Numbered from the stretch's first letter, positions 9,306 through 17,833 are shown. The stretch: DNA of 64,000 bases from Jiangella asiatica (GCF_004349065.1 NZ_SMKZ01000026.1:23399-87398), one strand, 5' to 3'. Made by a program: numbers and translations. Notes: generated by a model not told the origin, from the sequence alone.

Positions 9306-9319
9306 TTACCCATGGGTAA
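9306..9319. promoter_or_regulatory. 14-bp perfect palindrome over a -10-like box
   Basis: TTACCCATGGGTAA is perfectly symmetric and overlaps a -10-like TAATAT (9317-9322) about 60 bases before the Fe-S oxidoreductase start. Position and symmetry suggest a repressor operator, perhaps for a TetR-type regulator. No regulator gene is adjacent. Confidence 0.5.
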
Positions 9320-9378
9320 TATGTAGGGGTGCCCGCGCGAGCGGGTAAGCCCGACTCGGCGGTAAGGAGCCGGACGCC

Positions 9379-11532
9379 ATGCAGTACGTCGCCATCGTTG
9401 TCGCGCTGGGTGTCACCGTGTTGACCCTGGTGGTGCTGACGGATGCCGCGGTGCGGATGGTCCGGGTGATCCGGCTCGGACAGCCGGCACCGGGTCGCAA
9501 GAACGACCCGGGTTCGCGCACCCGGACGTTGGTGCGTGAGTTCCTCGGACACACGAGGATGGCCAAACGCCCGGTCGTCGCCGCGGCGCACTGGTTCGTC
9601 ATGATCGGCTTCTTCGCGCTGTTCTTCACGTTGGTGACGGCGTACGGGCAGCTGTTCGACGCGTACTGGGCGCTGCCGCTGATCGGGCACTGGGCGCCGT
9701 TCGAGTGGTTCACCGAGGCGATCGCGTGGTTGACGCTGGCGGGCATCGCGACGCTGACGGTGATCCGGCAGCTGTCGCACCCGCGCCGGAGCGGGCGAAG
9801 GTCACGCTTCTTCGGGTCGGCGTTCTGGCAGGCGTATTACGTGGAGTTCACCATCGCGACGATCGCGGTGAGCATCCTGGTGTTGCGCGGGCTGGAGTAC
9901 CGGCTGTTCGGGGACATGCTGCACTTCCCGCTGACGGCCTTCATAGGGTCCTGGTTCGACGGCGTTGCCACCGACGACGTCGAACTGGCCGTGCACGTGG
10001 TGGCCGGCGTGAAGATCACCGTGTCGTGGGTGTTCTTCACCGTGCTGGCCTGGAACCTGACCATGGGGGTCGGCTGGCACCGTGCGCTGGCGTTCTTCAA
10101 CATCTACTACAAGCGCGAGGCCGACGGCGGGCCGGCGCTGGGTGCGGCCAAGCCGCTCACCGTCGGCGGCGAGCCGGTCGACTTCGAGAAGCTCGACGAC
10201 CTGGACGAGGACGCCTCGCTCGGCGTGGGCAAGGTCGAGGACTTCTCGTGGAAGGCGCTGCTGGACTTCTCCACCTGCACCGAGTGCGGGCGGTGTCAGT
10301 CGCAGTGCCCGGCGTGGCACACCGACAAGCCGCTGTCGCCGAAGCTGTTCGTCCTGAACCTGCGCGACCACGCCTACGCCAAGGCGCCGTACCTGCTGGC
10401 CGGTGACGGCGACGGCGCGGACGTGCCGGTCGAGGCGCGCGCGGAGGCCGACCGTGCCATCGTCGGCGACGCCGAGCACGGCGGTGTGATCGACCCGGAC
10501 GTGCTGTGGTCCTGCACCACCTGCGGCGCCTGTGTGGAGCAGTGCCCGGTCGACATCGAGCACGTCGACCACATCCTGGATTTGCGCCGCTACCAGACGC
10601 TGATCGAGACCGAGTTCCCGAGCGAGCTGGGCGGGTTGTTCCGCAACCTGGAGAAGGCCGGCAACCCGTGGGGCGTCAACGCCTCCAAGCGGATGGACTG
10701 GGCCAAGGACCTCCCATTCCCGGTCCAGCAGGTCGGGGTCGACGTGGAGTCCCTCGACGAGGTCGACTGGCTGTTCTGGATCGGCTGCGCCGGCGCGTTC
10801 GAGGACCGGGCGAAGAAGACGACCCAGGCGGTCGCGGAGCTGCTGCACGCCGCCGGGGTCTCCTTCGCGGTGCTCGGTGACGGTGAGACGTGCACGGGCG
10901 ACCCGGCCCGCCGGTCGGGCAACGAGTTCCTCTACCAGCAGCTGGCCGCGCAGAACATCGACGTGCTGCGCGAGACCAAGGCGGTACGGGTGGTCTCCAC
11001 CTGCGCGCACTGCTTCAACACCATCAAGAACGAGTACGCCCAGCTCGGCCTCGAGCTGGAGGTCGTGCACCACACGCAGCTGCTCAACCGGCTGGTGCGC
11101 GAGGGTCGGCTCACCCCGGTCGCCCCGGCCGACGACGCCGTGGCCGGGCGCCCGGTCACCTACCACGACCCCTGCTACCTGGGCCGGCACAACCAGGTCT
11201 ACGAGCCGCCCCGCGAGCTGGTCGGCTCGCTGCCGGGCGTGGAACTGCGCGAGATGCCGCGCAGCCGGTCCACCTCGTTCTGCTGCGGCGCCGGTGGCGC
11301 ACGCATGTGGATGGAGGAACGCATCGGCACCCGCATCAACGCCGACCGCACCGCCGAGGCCCTCGCCACCGGCGCCGACGCCATCGCCGTCGGCTGCCCG
11401 TTCTGCCGCGTCATGCTCTCCGACGGCCTCACCCAGGCCCAGTCCGAGGGCGCGGGCGAGGGCGTCGAGGTCGTCGACGTCGCCCAGCTGCTGCTCTCCG
11501 CCGTCAGACGCGGCGCCCCCGCCACCCGGTGA
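9379..11532 (+). CDS. Membrane-anchored Fe-S oxidoreductase, heterodisulfide-reductase-like
   Basis: A 717-residue fusion. The N-terminal half (about residues 1-240) is a membrane domain of the NarI/HdrE-like cytochrome b type with several histidines. A two-cluster ferredoxin domain follows, with CTECGRCQSQCP from C300 and CTTCGACVEQCP from C379. The C-terminal half has two cysteine-rich CCG domains (CTGDPARRSGN, CAHCFN and CYLGRHN, CCGAGGARM) as in HdrB/HdrD and GlpC-like proteins. Actinobacterial proteins of this build are thought to pass electrons between a flavoprotein donor such as ETF and the quinone pool; that role is inferred from family knowledge. Confidence 0.82.
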   Translation: MQYVAIVVALGVTVLTLVVLTDAAVRMVRVIRLGQPAPGRKNDPGSRTRTLVREFLGHTRMAKRPVVAAAHWFVMIGFFALFFTLVTAYGQLFDAYWALPLIGHWAPFEWFTEAIAWLTLAGIATLTVIRQLSHPRRSGRRSRFFGSAFWQAYYVEFTIATIAVSILVLRGLEYRLFGDMLHFPLTAFIGSWFDGVATDDVELAVHVVAGVKITVSWVFFTVLAWNLTMGVGWHRALAFFNIYYKREADGGPALGAAKPLTVGGEPVDFEKLDDLDEDASLGVGKVEDFSWKALLDFSTCTECGRCQSQCPAWHTDKPLSPKLFVLNLRDHAYAKAPYLLAGDGDGADVPVEARAEADRAIVGDAEHGGVIDPDVLWSCTTCGACVEQCPVDIEHVDHILDLRRYQTLIETEFPSELGGLFRNLEKAGNPWGVNASKRMDWAKDLPFPVQQVGVDVESLDEVDWLFWIGCAGAFEDRAKKTTQAVAELLHAAGVSFAVLGDGETCTGDPARRSGNEFLYQQLAAQNIDVLRETKAVRVVSTCAHCFNTIKNEYAQLGLELEVVHHTQLLNRLVREGRLTPVAPADDAVAGRPVTYHDPCYLGRHNQVYEPPRELVGSLPGVELREMPRSRSTSFCCGAGGARMWMEERIGTRINADRTAEALATGADAIAVGCPFCRVMLSDGLTQAQSEGAGEGVEVVDVAQLLLSAVRRGAPATR

Positions 11533-11551
11533 TCATCCGTCGCGGGTCGGC

Positions 11552-11629
11552 GCCTTGGCACGCCTGGTTGGCGCTGCGGCCGGGGGATCTGTCCGAATCC
11601 CGGAGCGACTCGGCGTGCCAAGGCACGCC
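11552..11629. repeat. Inverted repeat and nested palindrome after the Fe-S gene
   Basis: GCCTTGGCACGCC (11552-11564) is the exact reverse complement of GGCGTGCCAAGGC (11612-11624). The second arm is also part of a perfect palindrome GGCGTGCC-AA-GGCACGCC (11612-11629). It could be a termination structure for the upstream gene or a protein-binding dyad; no U-tract follows. Confidence 0.5.
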
Positions 11630-11665
11630 GGGCTGGCGGGGCGTGTTGCGGCGAGGGTGATGGCG

Positions 11666-11705
11666 TGGCGCCACGGAGGCGTCACGTGGCGTCATCATGG
11701 CGCCC
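11666..11705. promoter_or_regulatory. Operator array 1: four TGGCG(T/C)CA-type boxes in helical phase
   Basis: Boxes begin at 11666 (TGGCGCCA), 11677 (AGGCGTCA), 11687 (TGGCGTCA) and 11698 (TGGCGCCC). The start-to-start distances of 11, 10 and 11 bp place them on one face of the helix. Tandem phased short boxes are typical operators of ribbon-helix-helix repressors, and the RHH gene lies 150 bp downstream. Confidence 0.7.
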
Positions 11706-11798
11706 GCCCACCATTGGTGCGTACGAGCAGGTCATCTGCCTGTTTTCGCTGCTGGCCGTCAGCCCTGGAAGGGACACCGTCGCCTGTTGATCACACGA

Positions 11799-11850
11799 TG
11801 GCGTCGTGTGACGCTTGACTTGACGCCATAATGGCGCCACCATGGCGTCA
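11799..11850. promoter_or_regulatory. Operator array 2: five boxes running into the RHH gene start codon
   Basis: Boxes begin at 11799 (TGGCGTCG), 11809 (TGACGCTT, reverse orientation), 11821 (TGACGCCA, reverse), 11832 (TGGCGCCA) and 11843 (TGGCGTCA). Spacings are 10, 12, 11 and 11 bp. The last box supplies the A of the ATG at 11850. A -10-like CATAAT (11827-11832) lies inside the array, and no Shine-Dalgarno site precedes the ATG, so a leaderless or nearly leaderless transcript covered by its own repressor is likely. Confidence 0.75.
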
Positions 11851-12341
11851 TGGAACTCACGCCCTATGTCGAGGCACTGCGCCGTTCGCTCGCCGCGGCC
11901 GGCCAGGCCGCCGCCGACGACGTGCGTGCCGCGGCGGAACGGCTCTCCTACGCCGTCGAGCCGTCGCTGCGGCTGACGCTGCTCGAGGCGCTCGGCGATG
12001 CCGCGGCCGAGGTCACCAGCCAGCTCGACGGTGTCGCCGTCGAGGTCCGGCTGCGCGGCGGCGACCCTGAGCTCGTCGCGGCGGAGCTCGCCCCGCCGCA
12101 GCCACCTACCCCGCCGCAGCCGCCGACGCCGCCCACGCATCCGGAGCCCGACGAGGGCACGTCCCGCGTGTCGCTGCGCCTTCCCGAGACGCTCAAGGTC
12201 CGGGTCGAGGAGGCCGCGGCGGCGGACGGCATGTCCGTCAACGCCTGGCTGATCCGGGCGGTCCTCCAGACCCTCGAACCCAACCGGTCGTCGTCGGTGC
12301 GCATCAACATCGGCCGCAACATCTCCGGCTGGGTCCGCTGA
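11850..12341 (+). CDS. Ribbon-helix-helix regulator with N-terminal helical domain
   Basis: A 163-residue protein. The N-terminal 80 residues form an Ala-rich helical domain I do not recognise. A Pro-rich hinge (residues 82-99, repeated PPQPPTPP) and a C-terminal Arc/HicB-like RHH motif follow (about 106-143, VSLRLPETLKVRVEEAAAADGMSVNAW cut here only for naming). RHH dimers read the major groove through the N-terminal strand, here S-L-R-L. Two box arrays precede and overlap its start, so autoregulation is likely. A DUF4097 gene follows after 23 bases and is probably co-transcribed. Confidence 0.75.
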   Translation: MELTPYVEALRRSLAAAGQAAADDVRAAAERLSYAVEPSLRLTLLEALGDAAAEVTSQLDGVAVEVRLRGGDPELVAAELAPPQPPTPPQPPTPPTHPEPDEGTSRVSLRLPETLKVRVEEAAAADGMSVNAWLIRAVLQTLEPNRSSSVRINIGRNISGWVR

Positions 12342-12364
12342 CTCTTCGCGAACGGGAGAACCTC

Positions 12365-13210
12365 ATGTCCGACATCATCACCAAGACATTCCCGGCCGAC
12401 GGGCCGATCAGGCTCTCGATCGAGCAGCGCTCCGGCGACGTCGAGGTCACCGCCGCCGACACCGCGGAGGTGACGGTGCGGCTGCACCCGTCCGGGCCGG
12501 GTGGCGACGAGCTGGCCGACCGCACCACGGTGGAGTACCGTCCCGGCGCCCTGCGCGTCGAGGTGCCGCGCTCCACGTCGCTGATCGGCAGGTCGCCGTC
12601 GGTCGACATCGTCGTCACCGTGCCCGCCGGCAGCGCCGCCTCGGTACAGTCCGGCTCCGGTGACATCCGGCTGCTGGGCCCGCTCGCCGACGTCTCCGGC
12701 AAGGCCGGCTCCGGCGCCGTGTCGGTCCAGTCCGCCGCCGACGTCCGGCTCACCACCGGCAGCGGCGACGTCACCGTCGATGACTGCGCCGGCGCAGCGG
12801 TCCGCACCGGCTCCGGCGACATCCGGATCCGCCGGCTCAGCGGCTCGGTCGACCTGGAGTCCGGCTCCGGCGCCATCGACGTCGACGGCACGGTCGGCGA
12901 CGGCCGGATGTCGGCCGCCTCGGGTGACGTCACCATCGGCAGTGTCGCCGGCCGGGTCGGCGTGACCACCGCCTCCGGCGACATCACCGTCCGCGAGGCG
13001 GTCGAGGGCGACATCACGGCGGGCACCGCCAGCGGCGGCGTGACCGTCGGCCTGGCCGCCGGCACGGCCGCGAAGCTCGACGTCTCCAGCATCACCGGCT
13101 CCGTCCGCTCCGACCTCGACCCTGCCGACGCGCCGGCCGAAACCGACCGCACGCTGCTGCTGGCCGTCACTACCGTCAGCGGATCCATCCGATTGCACCG
13201 GGCCGGTTGA
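12365..13210 (+). CDS. DUF4097 family beta-repeat protein
   Basis: A 281-residue protein of repeated short strands in which GSGDI, GSGDV, ASGDV and ASGDI recur about every 20 residues, giving the beta-helix-like pattern of DUF4097. No signal peptide or membrane helix is visible, so it is probably cytoplasmic. The biochemical role of the family is unknown. In many genomes DUF4097 genes accompany a small DNA-binding protein gene, as here, which suggests a shared stress or envelope response. Confidence 0.8.
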   Translation: MSDIITKTFPADGPIRLSIEQRSGDVEVTAADTAEVTVRLHPSGPGGDELADRTTVEYRPGALRVEVPRSTSLIGRSPSVDIVVTVPAGSAASVQSGSGDIRLLGPLADVSGKAGSGAVSVQSAADVRLTTGSGDVTVDDCAGAAVRTGSGDIRIRRLSGSVDLESGSGAIDVDGTVGDGRMSAASGDVTIGSVAGRVGVTTASGDITVREAVEGDITAGTASGGVTVGLAAGTAAKLDVSSITGSVRSDLDPADAPAETDRTLLLAVTTVSGSIRLHRAG

Positions 13211-13238
13211 GGCCGGTCCGATCCCGGGAGACGTGATC

Positions 13239-13427
13239 ATGAGCATCGACTACTACGAAGCGCTCCATCGTCACCGAGCCGAACAGTTCGAGCACGAGGC
13301 CAGGGTCGTCGACACCACCCGGCGGCTGCGCCGGGCGCGGCGGTTGGAGGACGCCGCGTCCCGCCTGCAAGGGCTCGCCCGCCGGCTGGAGGCCCGGGCC
13401 CGGCTCAGCCGGGCCCGGCTGCTCTGA
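13239..13427 (+). CDS. Small basic helical protein of unknown function
   Basis: A 62-residue protein (MSIDYYEALHRHRAEQFEHE...) that is rich in Arg, Ala and Leu and predicted to be one long amphipathic helix or coiled coil. The ATG at 13239 has GGGAG at 13226-13230 with normal spacing; a GTG six bases earlier would have spacing of only 2. It follows the DUF4097 gene by 28 bases and likely belongs to the same operon. I do not recognise a family. Confidence 0.6.
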   Translation: MSIDYYEALHRHRAEQFEHEARVVDTTRRLRRARRLEDAASRLQGLARRLEARARLSRARLL

Positions 13428-13456
13428 GCCAGGCCCGGCCGGCTGCGACTCGGGGC

Positions 13457-14557
13457 CTACTCGTGCCCGCCGCGGCGGTACCGCAGCCGCTGGCCCATCC
13501 GGACCAACGTGGCCTGCTTGTCCGCGGCCTTGTCCAGCTGCCGGGTGTCGCGCGGCGGTAGCTGGATTTCCTCTTCGGCAGGCATCCCGGCCTGCAGCTG
13601 CCGGGCCCGTTCGGTCTCGGCGTCGAACTCGGCGCCGAACAGCAGGGCCAGGTTGGTGAGCCACAGCCACAGCAGGAAGACGATCACACCGGCCAACGAC
13701 CCGTACGTCCGGTTGTAGCTGCCGAAGTTCGCGACGTAGAACGCGAAGCCGGCCGAACCCAGGGCCCACGCCACGATGGCGATGAACGCTCCCATGCTGA
13801 TCCACCGGAACTTCGGCTGGCGGACGTTGGGCGTCGACCAGTAGAGGATCGCGATGATCATCGCGACGACGAACACCATGACCGGCCACTTGGCGATGTC
13901 CCAGACCGTCACCGCGGTGCCGCCGACACCGATGGCGTCACCGATGGCGCGCGCCACCGGCCCGCTGACCACCAGCATCACCGCTACGGCCAGCACCAGC
14001 ACCATCACCAGCAGCGTGATGCCGAGCACGAGCGGACGCAGCTTCCAGAACGGCCGCCCCTCGCCGATGTCGTAGACGCGGTTCATCGCGCGGCCGAAGG
14101 CGCTGACGTAGGCCGACGCCGACCACACCGCCGCGACCAGGCCGATCACCAGCGTCAGGCCGGCGCCGGGCGCGTTGGTGAGCTGGTTGATCGGGCCTTC
14201 GAGGTCGGAGGCCGCCGCCGACGGCGCGATGTCCTGGACGATCGACACCAGCTGGTCCGTCGTCTGCTGCCCCTGGCCGATCAGCGCCGGCAGCGACACC
14301 AGGGCGACCAGGGCGGGGAACAGCGAGAGCACCGAATAGTAGGTCAGTGCCGCCGCCAGGTCGGTGCACTCGTCGTCCATGAACTCCCGGACGGTGCGCC
14401 GCCCCACGTAGGCCCAGGACGGGCGGCTCAGCTGCGTCGGGCCGTCCGGCTTGCGTTCGTCGTCCGGATCGGGCCGGGCGCCCGCCGGTCCAGCCGGGGC
14501 AGCTTCCGGCTGGACGTCGTCGGAATCGGTGCGGTGGCCGTGCCGGTGCGTTGCCAT
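13457..14557 (-). CDS. YihY/BrkB family inner-membrane protein
   Basis: A 366-residue protein. A hydrophilic N-terminal tail is followed by the YihY core with TDLAAALTYYSVLSLFPALVAL, six membrane helices, then an acidic/basic cytoplasmic tail. The family was once called RNase BN but is now regarded as a membrane protein of unclear function. The ATG at 14557 is preceded by AGGTGA with good spacing; a longer frame upstream lacks this. It is the last gene of a four-gene reverse-strand envelope group. Confidence 0.85.
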   Translation of the reverse strand: MATHRHGHRTDSDDVQPEAAPAGPAGARPDPDDERKPDGPTQLSRPSWAYVGRRTVREFMDDECTDLAAALTYYSVLSLFPALVALVSLPALIGQGQQTTDQLVSIVQDIAPSAAASDLEGPINQLTNAPGAGLTLVIGLVAAVWSASAYVSAFGRAMNRVYDIGEGRPFWKLRPLVLGITLLVMVLVLAVAVMLVVSGPVARAIGDAIGVGGTAVTVWDIAKWPVMVFVVAMIIAILYWSTPNVRQPKFRWISMGAFIAIVAWALGSAGFAFYVANFGSYNRTYGSLAGVIVFLLWLWLTNLALLFGAEFDAETERARQLQAGMPAEEEIQLPPRDTRQLDKAADKQATLVRMGQRLRYRRGGHE

Positions 14558-14576
14558 GCGATCACCTGGCGACCGG

Positions 14577-14876
14577 TCAGTGCCGGCGCTTCCACGCCAC
14601 GGCACCGGCCACGGCGGCCACCACCGCCGTCCCGCCGGCCACCATCATGGTCATCGGGCGCATCGCCAGCATCTTGAGCCGTCGGCCCACGGAGCCGGCG
14701 CGGTCGCGGGCCATCCCGAGCTTCTCCTGTGCCTGGCTCTTGACGTCGAGCTTGTGCGACAGGGCCTCGATGGTGCTGCCGAGGTCACGACGGGTCTGCT
14801 CGATGTGCTGCTCGATCTCTTCCGGTTTGGCGCCCTTCGGCGGTTCCTTCGTCGTGCTCTTCGCCGTGCTGCTCAT
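14577..14876 (-). CDS. DUF3618 family protein
   Basis: A 99-residue protein. The N-terminal part has the DUF3618 signature EEIEQHIEQTRRDLGSTIEAL (residues about 19-40), a short coiled coil follows, and one C-terminal membrane helix (about 74-93) ends in WKRRH. The family is common in actinobacteria beside Holin-X and YtxH-like proteins, as here, and is thought to be envelope-associated. The start overlaps the stop of the preceding gene by 4 bases. Confidence 0.85.
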   Translation of the reverse strand: MSSTAKSTTKEPPKGAKPEEIEQHIEQTRRDLGSTIEALSHKLDVKSQAQEKLGMARDRAGSVGRRLKMLAMRPMTMMVAGGTAVVAAVAGAVAWKRRH

Positions 14877-15280
14877 CGGTGCCTCTCCTTCAGCTCCCCG
14901 ACGTCACGCTTGACGTTCTCGACCGTCCGCTCCGGCTTGGGCGAGGCCTGCTTCGTCTGGCCGCGACCCAGCATGGCTACGACACCGGCCAGCAGGAAGA
15001 GGGCGCCGGCGACGATCAGCGCGGCTGCCCACACCTCAAGCTCCAGCGACAGTGCCGCGATGGCGCAAGTCACGAGCGCGCCCACGCCGAAGAACGCCAA
15101 CAGCCCGGCGCCACCGAACAGGCCCATCCCAGCACCGGCGTGCTTGGCCTTTCGCGACATCTCGGCCTGAGCCAGCCGCATCTCGTCCCGGATCAGGTGG
15201 GAGGTCTGCTCGGAGAACTGGCGGACCAGCTCGGCTACGGACCGGTCATCCTGGCTGGGGGTAATGCCCGTTGTGGCCAT
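14873..15280 (-). CDS. Holin-X family (DUF1469-like) membrane protein
   Basis: A 135-residue protein. An amphipathic N-terminal helix (SVAELVRQFSEQTSHLIRDEMRLAQAEM) is followed by two adjacent membrane helices (about residues 50-72 and 80-103), as in putative actinobacterial Holin-X superfamily proteins. The name comes from topology; no lysis function is implied, and nothing phage-like surrounds it. The ATG at 15280 is chosen because GGAGGT lies 8 bases upstream; it overlaps the YtxH-like gene end by 35 bases. Confidence 0.8.
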   Translation of the reverse strand: MATTGITPSQDDRSVAELVRQFSEQTSHLIRDEMRLAQAEMSRKAKHAGAGMGLFGGAGLLAFFGVGALVTCAIAALSLELEVWAAALIVAGALFLLAGVVAMLGRGQTKQASPKPERTVENVKRDVGELKERHR

Positions 15281-15554
15281 GGGCACCCACCTCCGTGGGG
15301 TCTGGGTCGTGGCGCTGCATCGTCGACTTGACCTTGTCGGTCGCCTTGGACGCTGCCTCCGTCAGCTTCTCCTGGATCTCCGGAGCCTTGGCCATGACGG
15401 CATGCTGGGCCTCGGAAACCTTCTCCTGGACCTTCGGGTCGTGCCACATGGTGCCGGCGCGGCCCTTGATCTGTTCGTACCGCTGGCGCCCGGCCCGCGT
15501 ACCGAGGACGTACCCGACCGCAGCTCCCGCCAGGAGTAGCAGCTTGCCTCTCAT
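15246..15554 (-). CDS. YtxH-like small membrane protein
   Basis: A 102-residue protein with an N-terminal membrane helix containing GAAVGYVLGTRAGRQRYEQIKG, the glycine-rich helix and basic flank of YtxH-like proteins, followed by a helical charged tail. The first gene of the YtxH / Holin-X / DUF3618 / YihY set, which is conserved together in many actinobacteria and probably serves envelope homeostasis. The ATG at 15554 follows AGGGA with normal spacing. Confidence 0.78.
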   Translation of the reverse strand: MRGKLLLLAGAAVGYVLGTRAGRQRYEQIKGRAGTMWHDPKVQEKVSEAQHAVMAKAPEIQEKLTEAASKATDKVKSTMQRHDPDPTEVGAHGHNGHYPQPG

Positions 15555-15682
15555 GATCACTCCCTTGGGCTCGCAGATGTTCGGCAGTTACCCGAATGTA
15601 CGCCGGGCATGCAGGCACACGCGGGCGTGAACCAGCAGGTCACGAACGCGAAGAAGGCGAGGTATGCGAGGCGTGCGGTGCG

Positions 15683-17776
15683 TCAGGCAGTGGTGGCGTC
15701 GATGATGAAGGCGAGCGTGAAGGCCTCGTCGCGCCAGGCGTCGTACCGGCCGGATGGCCCGCCGTGGCCGGCGCCCATCTCCGTCTTGAGCACCAGTGGC
15801 CGCGCGCCCGTCGCCGTCGCCCGCAGGCGGGCGACCCACTTGGCCGGCTCGTGGTAGCTGACCCGCGGGTCGTTGAGACCGGCGGTGGCGAGGATGGCCG
15901 GGTAGTCGCGGGCCTGGACGTTCTCGTACGGCGTGTACGACTTCATGTACGCATAGACCTCGGCCGACTCCAGCGGGTTGCCCCACTCCTCCCACTCGAC
16001 CACGGTCAGCGGCATCGACGGGTCGAGGATGGTCTCGAGCGCGTCGACGAACGGCACCTCGCCCACCAGCGCGGCGAACGTGGTGGGCGCGAGGTTGGCG
16101 ACGGCGCCGATGAGCAGCCCGCCGGCGCTGCCGCCGCGACCGGCCAGGCGGTCGCGCGAGGTCCAGCCGCCGGCCGCCAGGTGCTCGCCGCAGGCGACGA
16201 AGTCGGTGAAGGTGTTTCTCTTGGACAGTAGCTTGCCGTCCTCGTACCAGCGCCGGCCGAGCTCGCCGCCGCCACGCACGTGTGCGATGGCGAAGACGAA
16301 GCCGCGGTCCAGCAGCGACAGTCGCGGGATCGAGAACCACGGGTCCCGCGAGTTCTCGTACGCGCCGTACCCGTACAGGACGCAGGGCGCGGTGCCGTCA
16401 CGCGGAGTGTCGCGCCGTTTGACCAGCGAGATGGGGACCCGGGTGCCGTCCGGAGCGGTGGCCCACTCGCGCGCCGACTCGTAGGCGCTCAGGTCGACGT
16501 CGCCGAGCACGGGCTGCCGTTTGCGCAGGCGCAGCTCGCCGGTGACGACGTCGTAGTCGTAGACCGACGTCGGTGTGGTCAGTGAGCCGTAGCCGAGGCG
16601 GAACACCGACGTGTCGAACTCGGCGTTCGCGGCGGGCTGGACGGTGCGGACCGGTTCGACGAACTCGATGTCGCGGCCCTGCCCCGACGCACCGTCGACC
16701 AGTGGCACGACGTGCAGTTCCGTGCGTCCGTCGCGGCGCAGGGAGACGACCAGGTGGCCGGCGAACGCGTCGACACCGGTGACCCGGACGCCTGGGGTGT
16801 GCGGCAGCACCGGCCGCCAGTTGGCCCGTCCGGGTGCGGCGGCGGGCGCGACCACCAGCTCGAAGTCGAGAGCGTCGTGGTTGTGCACGATGTAGAACGC
16901 GTCGCCGGTGTGGTCGACGGAGTACTCCACGCCCTGCTCGCGCGGCTCCACGACGCTGAACTCGCCCAACGGATCGGCAGCCGGGAGCATCCGGACCTCG
17001 CTGGTGATCATGCTGCCGAGTTCGATGAGGACGTACTGCTCGCTGCGGGTCAGCCCGACTGTGGCGAAGAACCGCTCGTCGGTCTCCTCGTGCACGACGG
17101 TGTCCGCGGCGGCCTCGGTGCCCAGAACGTGGCGCCAGACACGGTATGGGCGCATGGCCTCGTCGACCGTGCTGTAGAAGAGCACCGAACCGTCGGCGGA
17201 CCAGGCCGAGCCGTAGTAGGTGCCGGGCACCTCGTCCGGCAGGGTCGCGCCGGTGTCGAGGTCTTTGAAGCGCAGGGTGTACTTCTCGCTGCCGTCGTAG
17301 TCGGTGGAGTACGCCAGCAGCCGGCCGTCCGGGCTGACGTCGAGTGTGCCGACGGCGAAGTACGGGGAGTCGCCGGCCAGCTCGTTCTGGTCGAGCATGA
17401 CCTGCTCGTCCGCGGGGGCGGCGATCGGCTCGGCGGGGTCGGCCGGCAGCGTCGGTTCGGTGCGCGAGCGGCAGTTGATGAGGTACTGGCTGCCCTCGAC
17501 CGTGCGCGTGTAGTACCACCAGCCGTGGTGGAGGGTCGGCACCGAGAGATCGGTCTCGAGTGTTCGGCTCTTGATCTCGTCGAAGATCTCGTCCTGCAGC
17601 GCCTTCGTGTGCGCGGTGGCGGTTGCCGCGTAGGCGTTCTCGGCCTCCAGGTACGCGATGGTGTCTGGGTCGTCGCGGTCCTTCAACCAGGCGTAAGGGT
17701 CGACGACGGTGTCGCCGTGCACCGTCCGCTCGTGAGGAATCTGCTTCGCGACCGGAGGGCGGGAGATCTCGGACAT
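15683..17776 (-). CDS. Oligopeptidase B-like serine peptidase (prolyl oligopeptidase family, S9)
   Basis: A 697-residue cytoplasmic peptidase with an N-terminal beta-propeller (about residues 75-420) and C-terminal alpha/beta-hydrolase domain. The catalytic triad is visible: S550 in GRGGSAGG, D636 in GLNDPRV and H671 in GAGHGG. The sequence layout (PYAWLKDRDD near the start, YGYGAY and FAIAHVRGGGELGRRWYEDGK) matches oligopeptidase B, which cleaves short peptides after basic residues. The gene is divergent from the GntR regulator with 69 bases between starts. Confidence 0.92.
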   Translation of the reverse strand: MSEISRPPVAKQIPHERTVHGDTVVDPYAWLKDRDDPDTIAYLEAENAYAATATAHTKALQDEIFDEIKSRTLETDLSVPTLHHGWWYYTRTVEGSQYLINCRSRTEPTLPADPAEPIAAPADEQVMLDQNELAGDSPYFAVGTLDVSPDGRLLAYSTDYDGSEKYTLRFKDLDTGATLPDEVPGTYYGSAWSADGSVLFYSTVDEAMRPYRVWRHVLGTEAAADTVVHEETDERFFATVGLTRSEQYVLIELGSMITSEVRMLPAADPLGEFSVVEPREQGVEYSVDHTGDAFYIVHNHDALDFELVVAPAAAPGRANWRPVLPHTPGVRVTGVDAFAGHLVVSLRRDGRTELHVVPLVDGASGQGRDIEFVEPVRTVQPAANAEFDTSVFRLGYGSLTTPTSVYDYDVVTGELRLRKRQPVLGDVDLSAYESAREWATAPDGTRVPISLVKRRDTPRDGTAPCVLYGYGAYENSRDPWFSIPRLSLLDRGFVFAIAHVRGGGELGRRWYEDGKLLSKRNTFTDFVACGEHLAAGGWTSRDRLAGRGGSAGGLLIGAVANLAPTTFAALVGEVPFVDALETILDPSMPLTVVEWEEWGNPLESAEVYAYMKSYTPYENVQARDYPAILATAGLNDPRVSYHEPAKWVARLRATATGARPLVLKTEMGAGHGGPSGRYDAWRDEAFTLAFIIDATTA

Positions 17777-17810
17777 GGGGTGACGCTATCTCAGCGCCGC
17801 GAAGGCCAAT

Positions 17811-17833
17811 TTGTTCCATTAGAACTAGAACAA
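17811..17833. promoter_or_regulatory. Operator between the oligopeptidase and GntR genes
   Basis: TTGTTC-N11-GAACAA forms a 23-bp dyad. Nested inside are GTTC-N5-GAAC (17813-17825) and a direct repeat TAGAAC (17820-17825, 17826-17831). It lies 12 bases before the GntR start and 35 bases before the oligopeptidase start, so it may control both. Confidence 0.55.

Noticed and set aside
14577..15554. Prophage lysis module suggested by a holin-like protein
   Set aside because: No endolysin, structural or integrase genes are near. The YtxH, Holin-X, DUF3618 and YihY set is a standard actinobacterial envelope neighbourhood.
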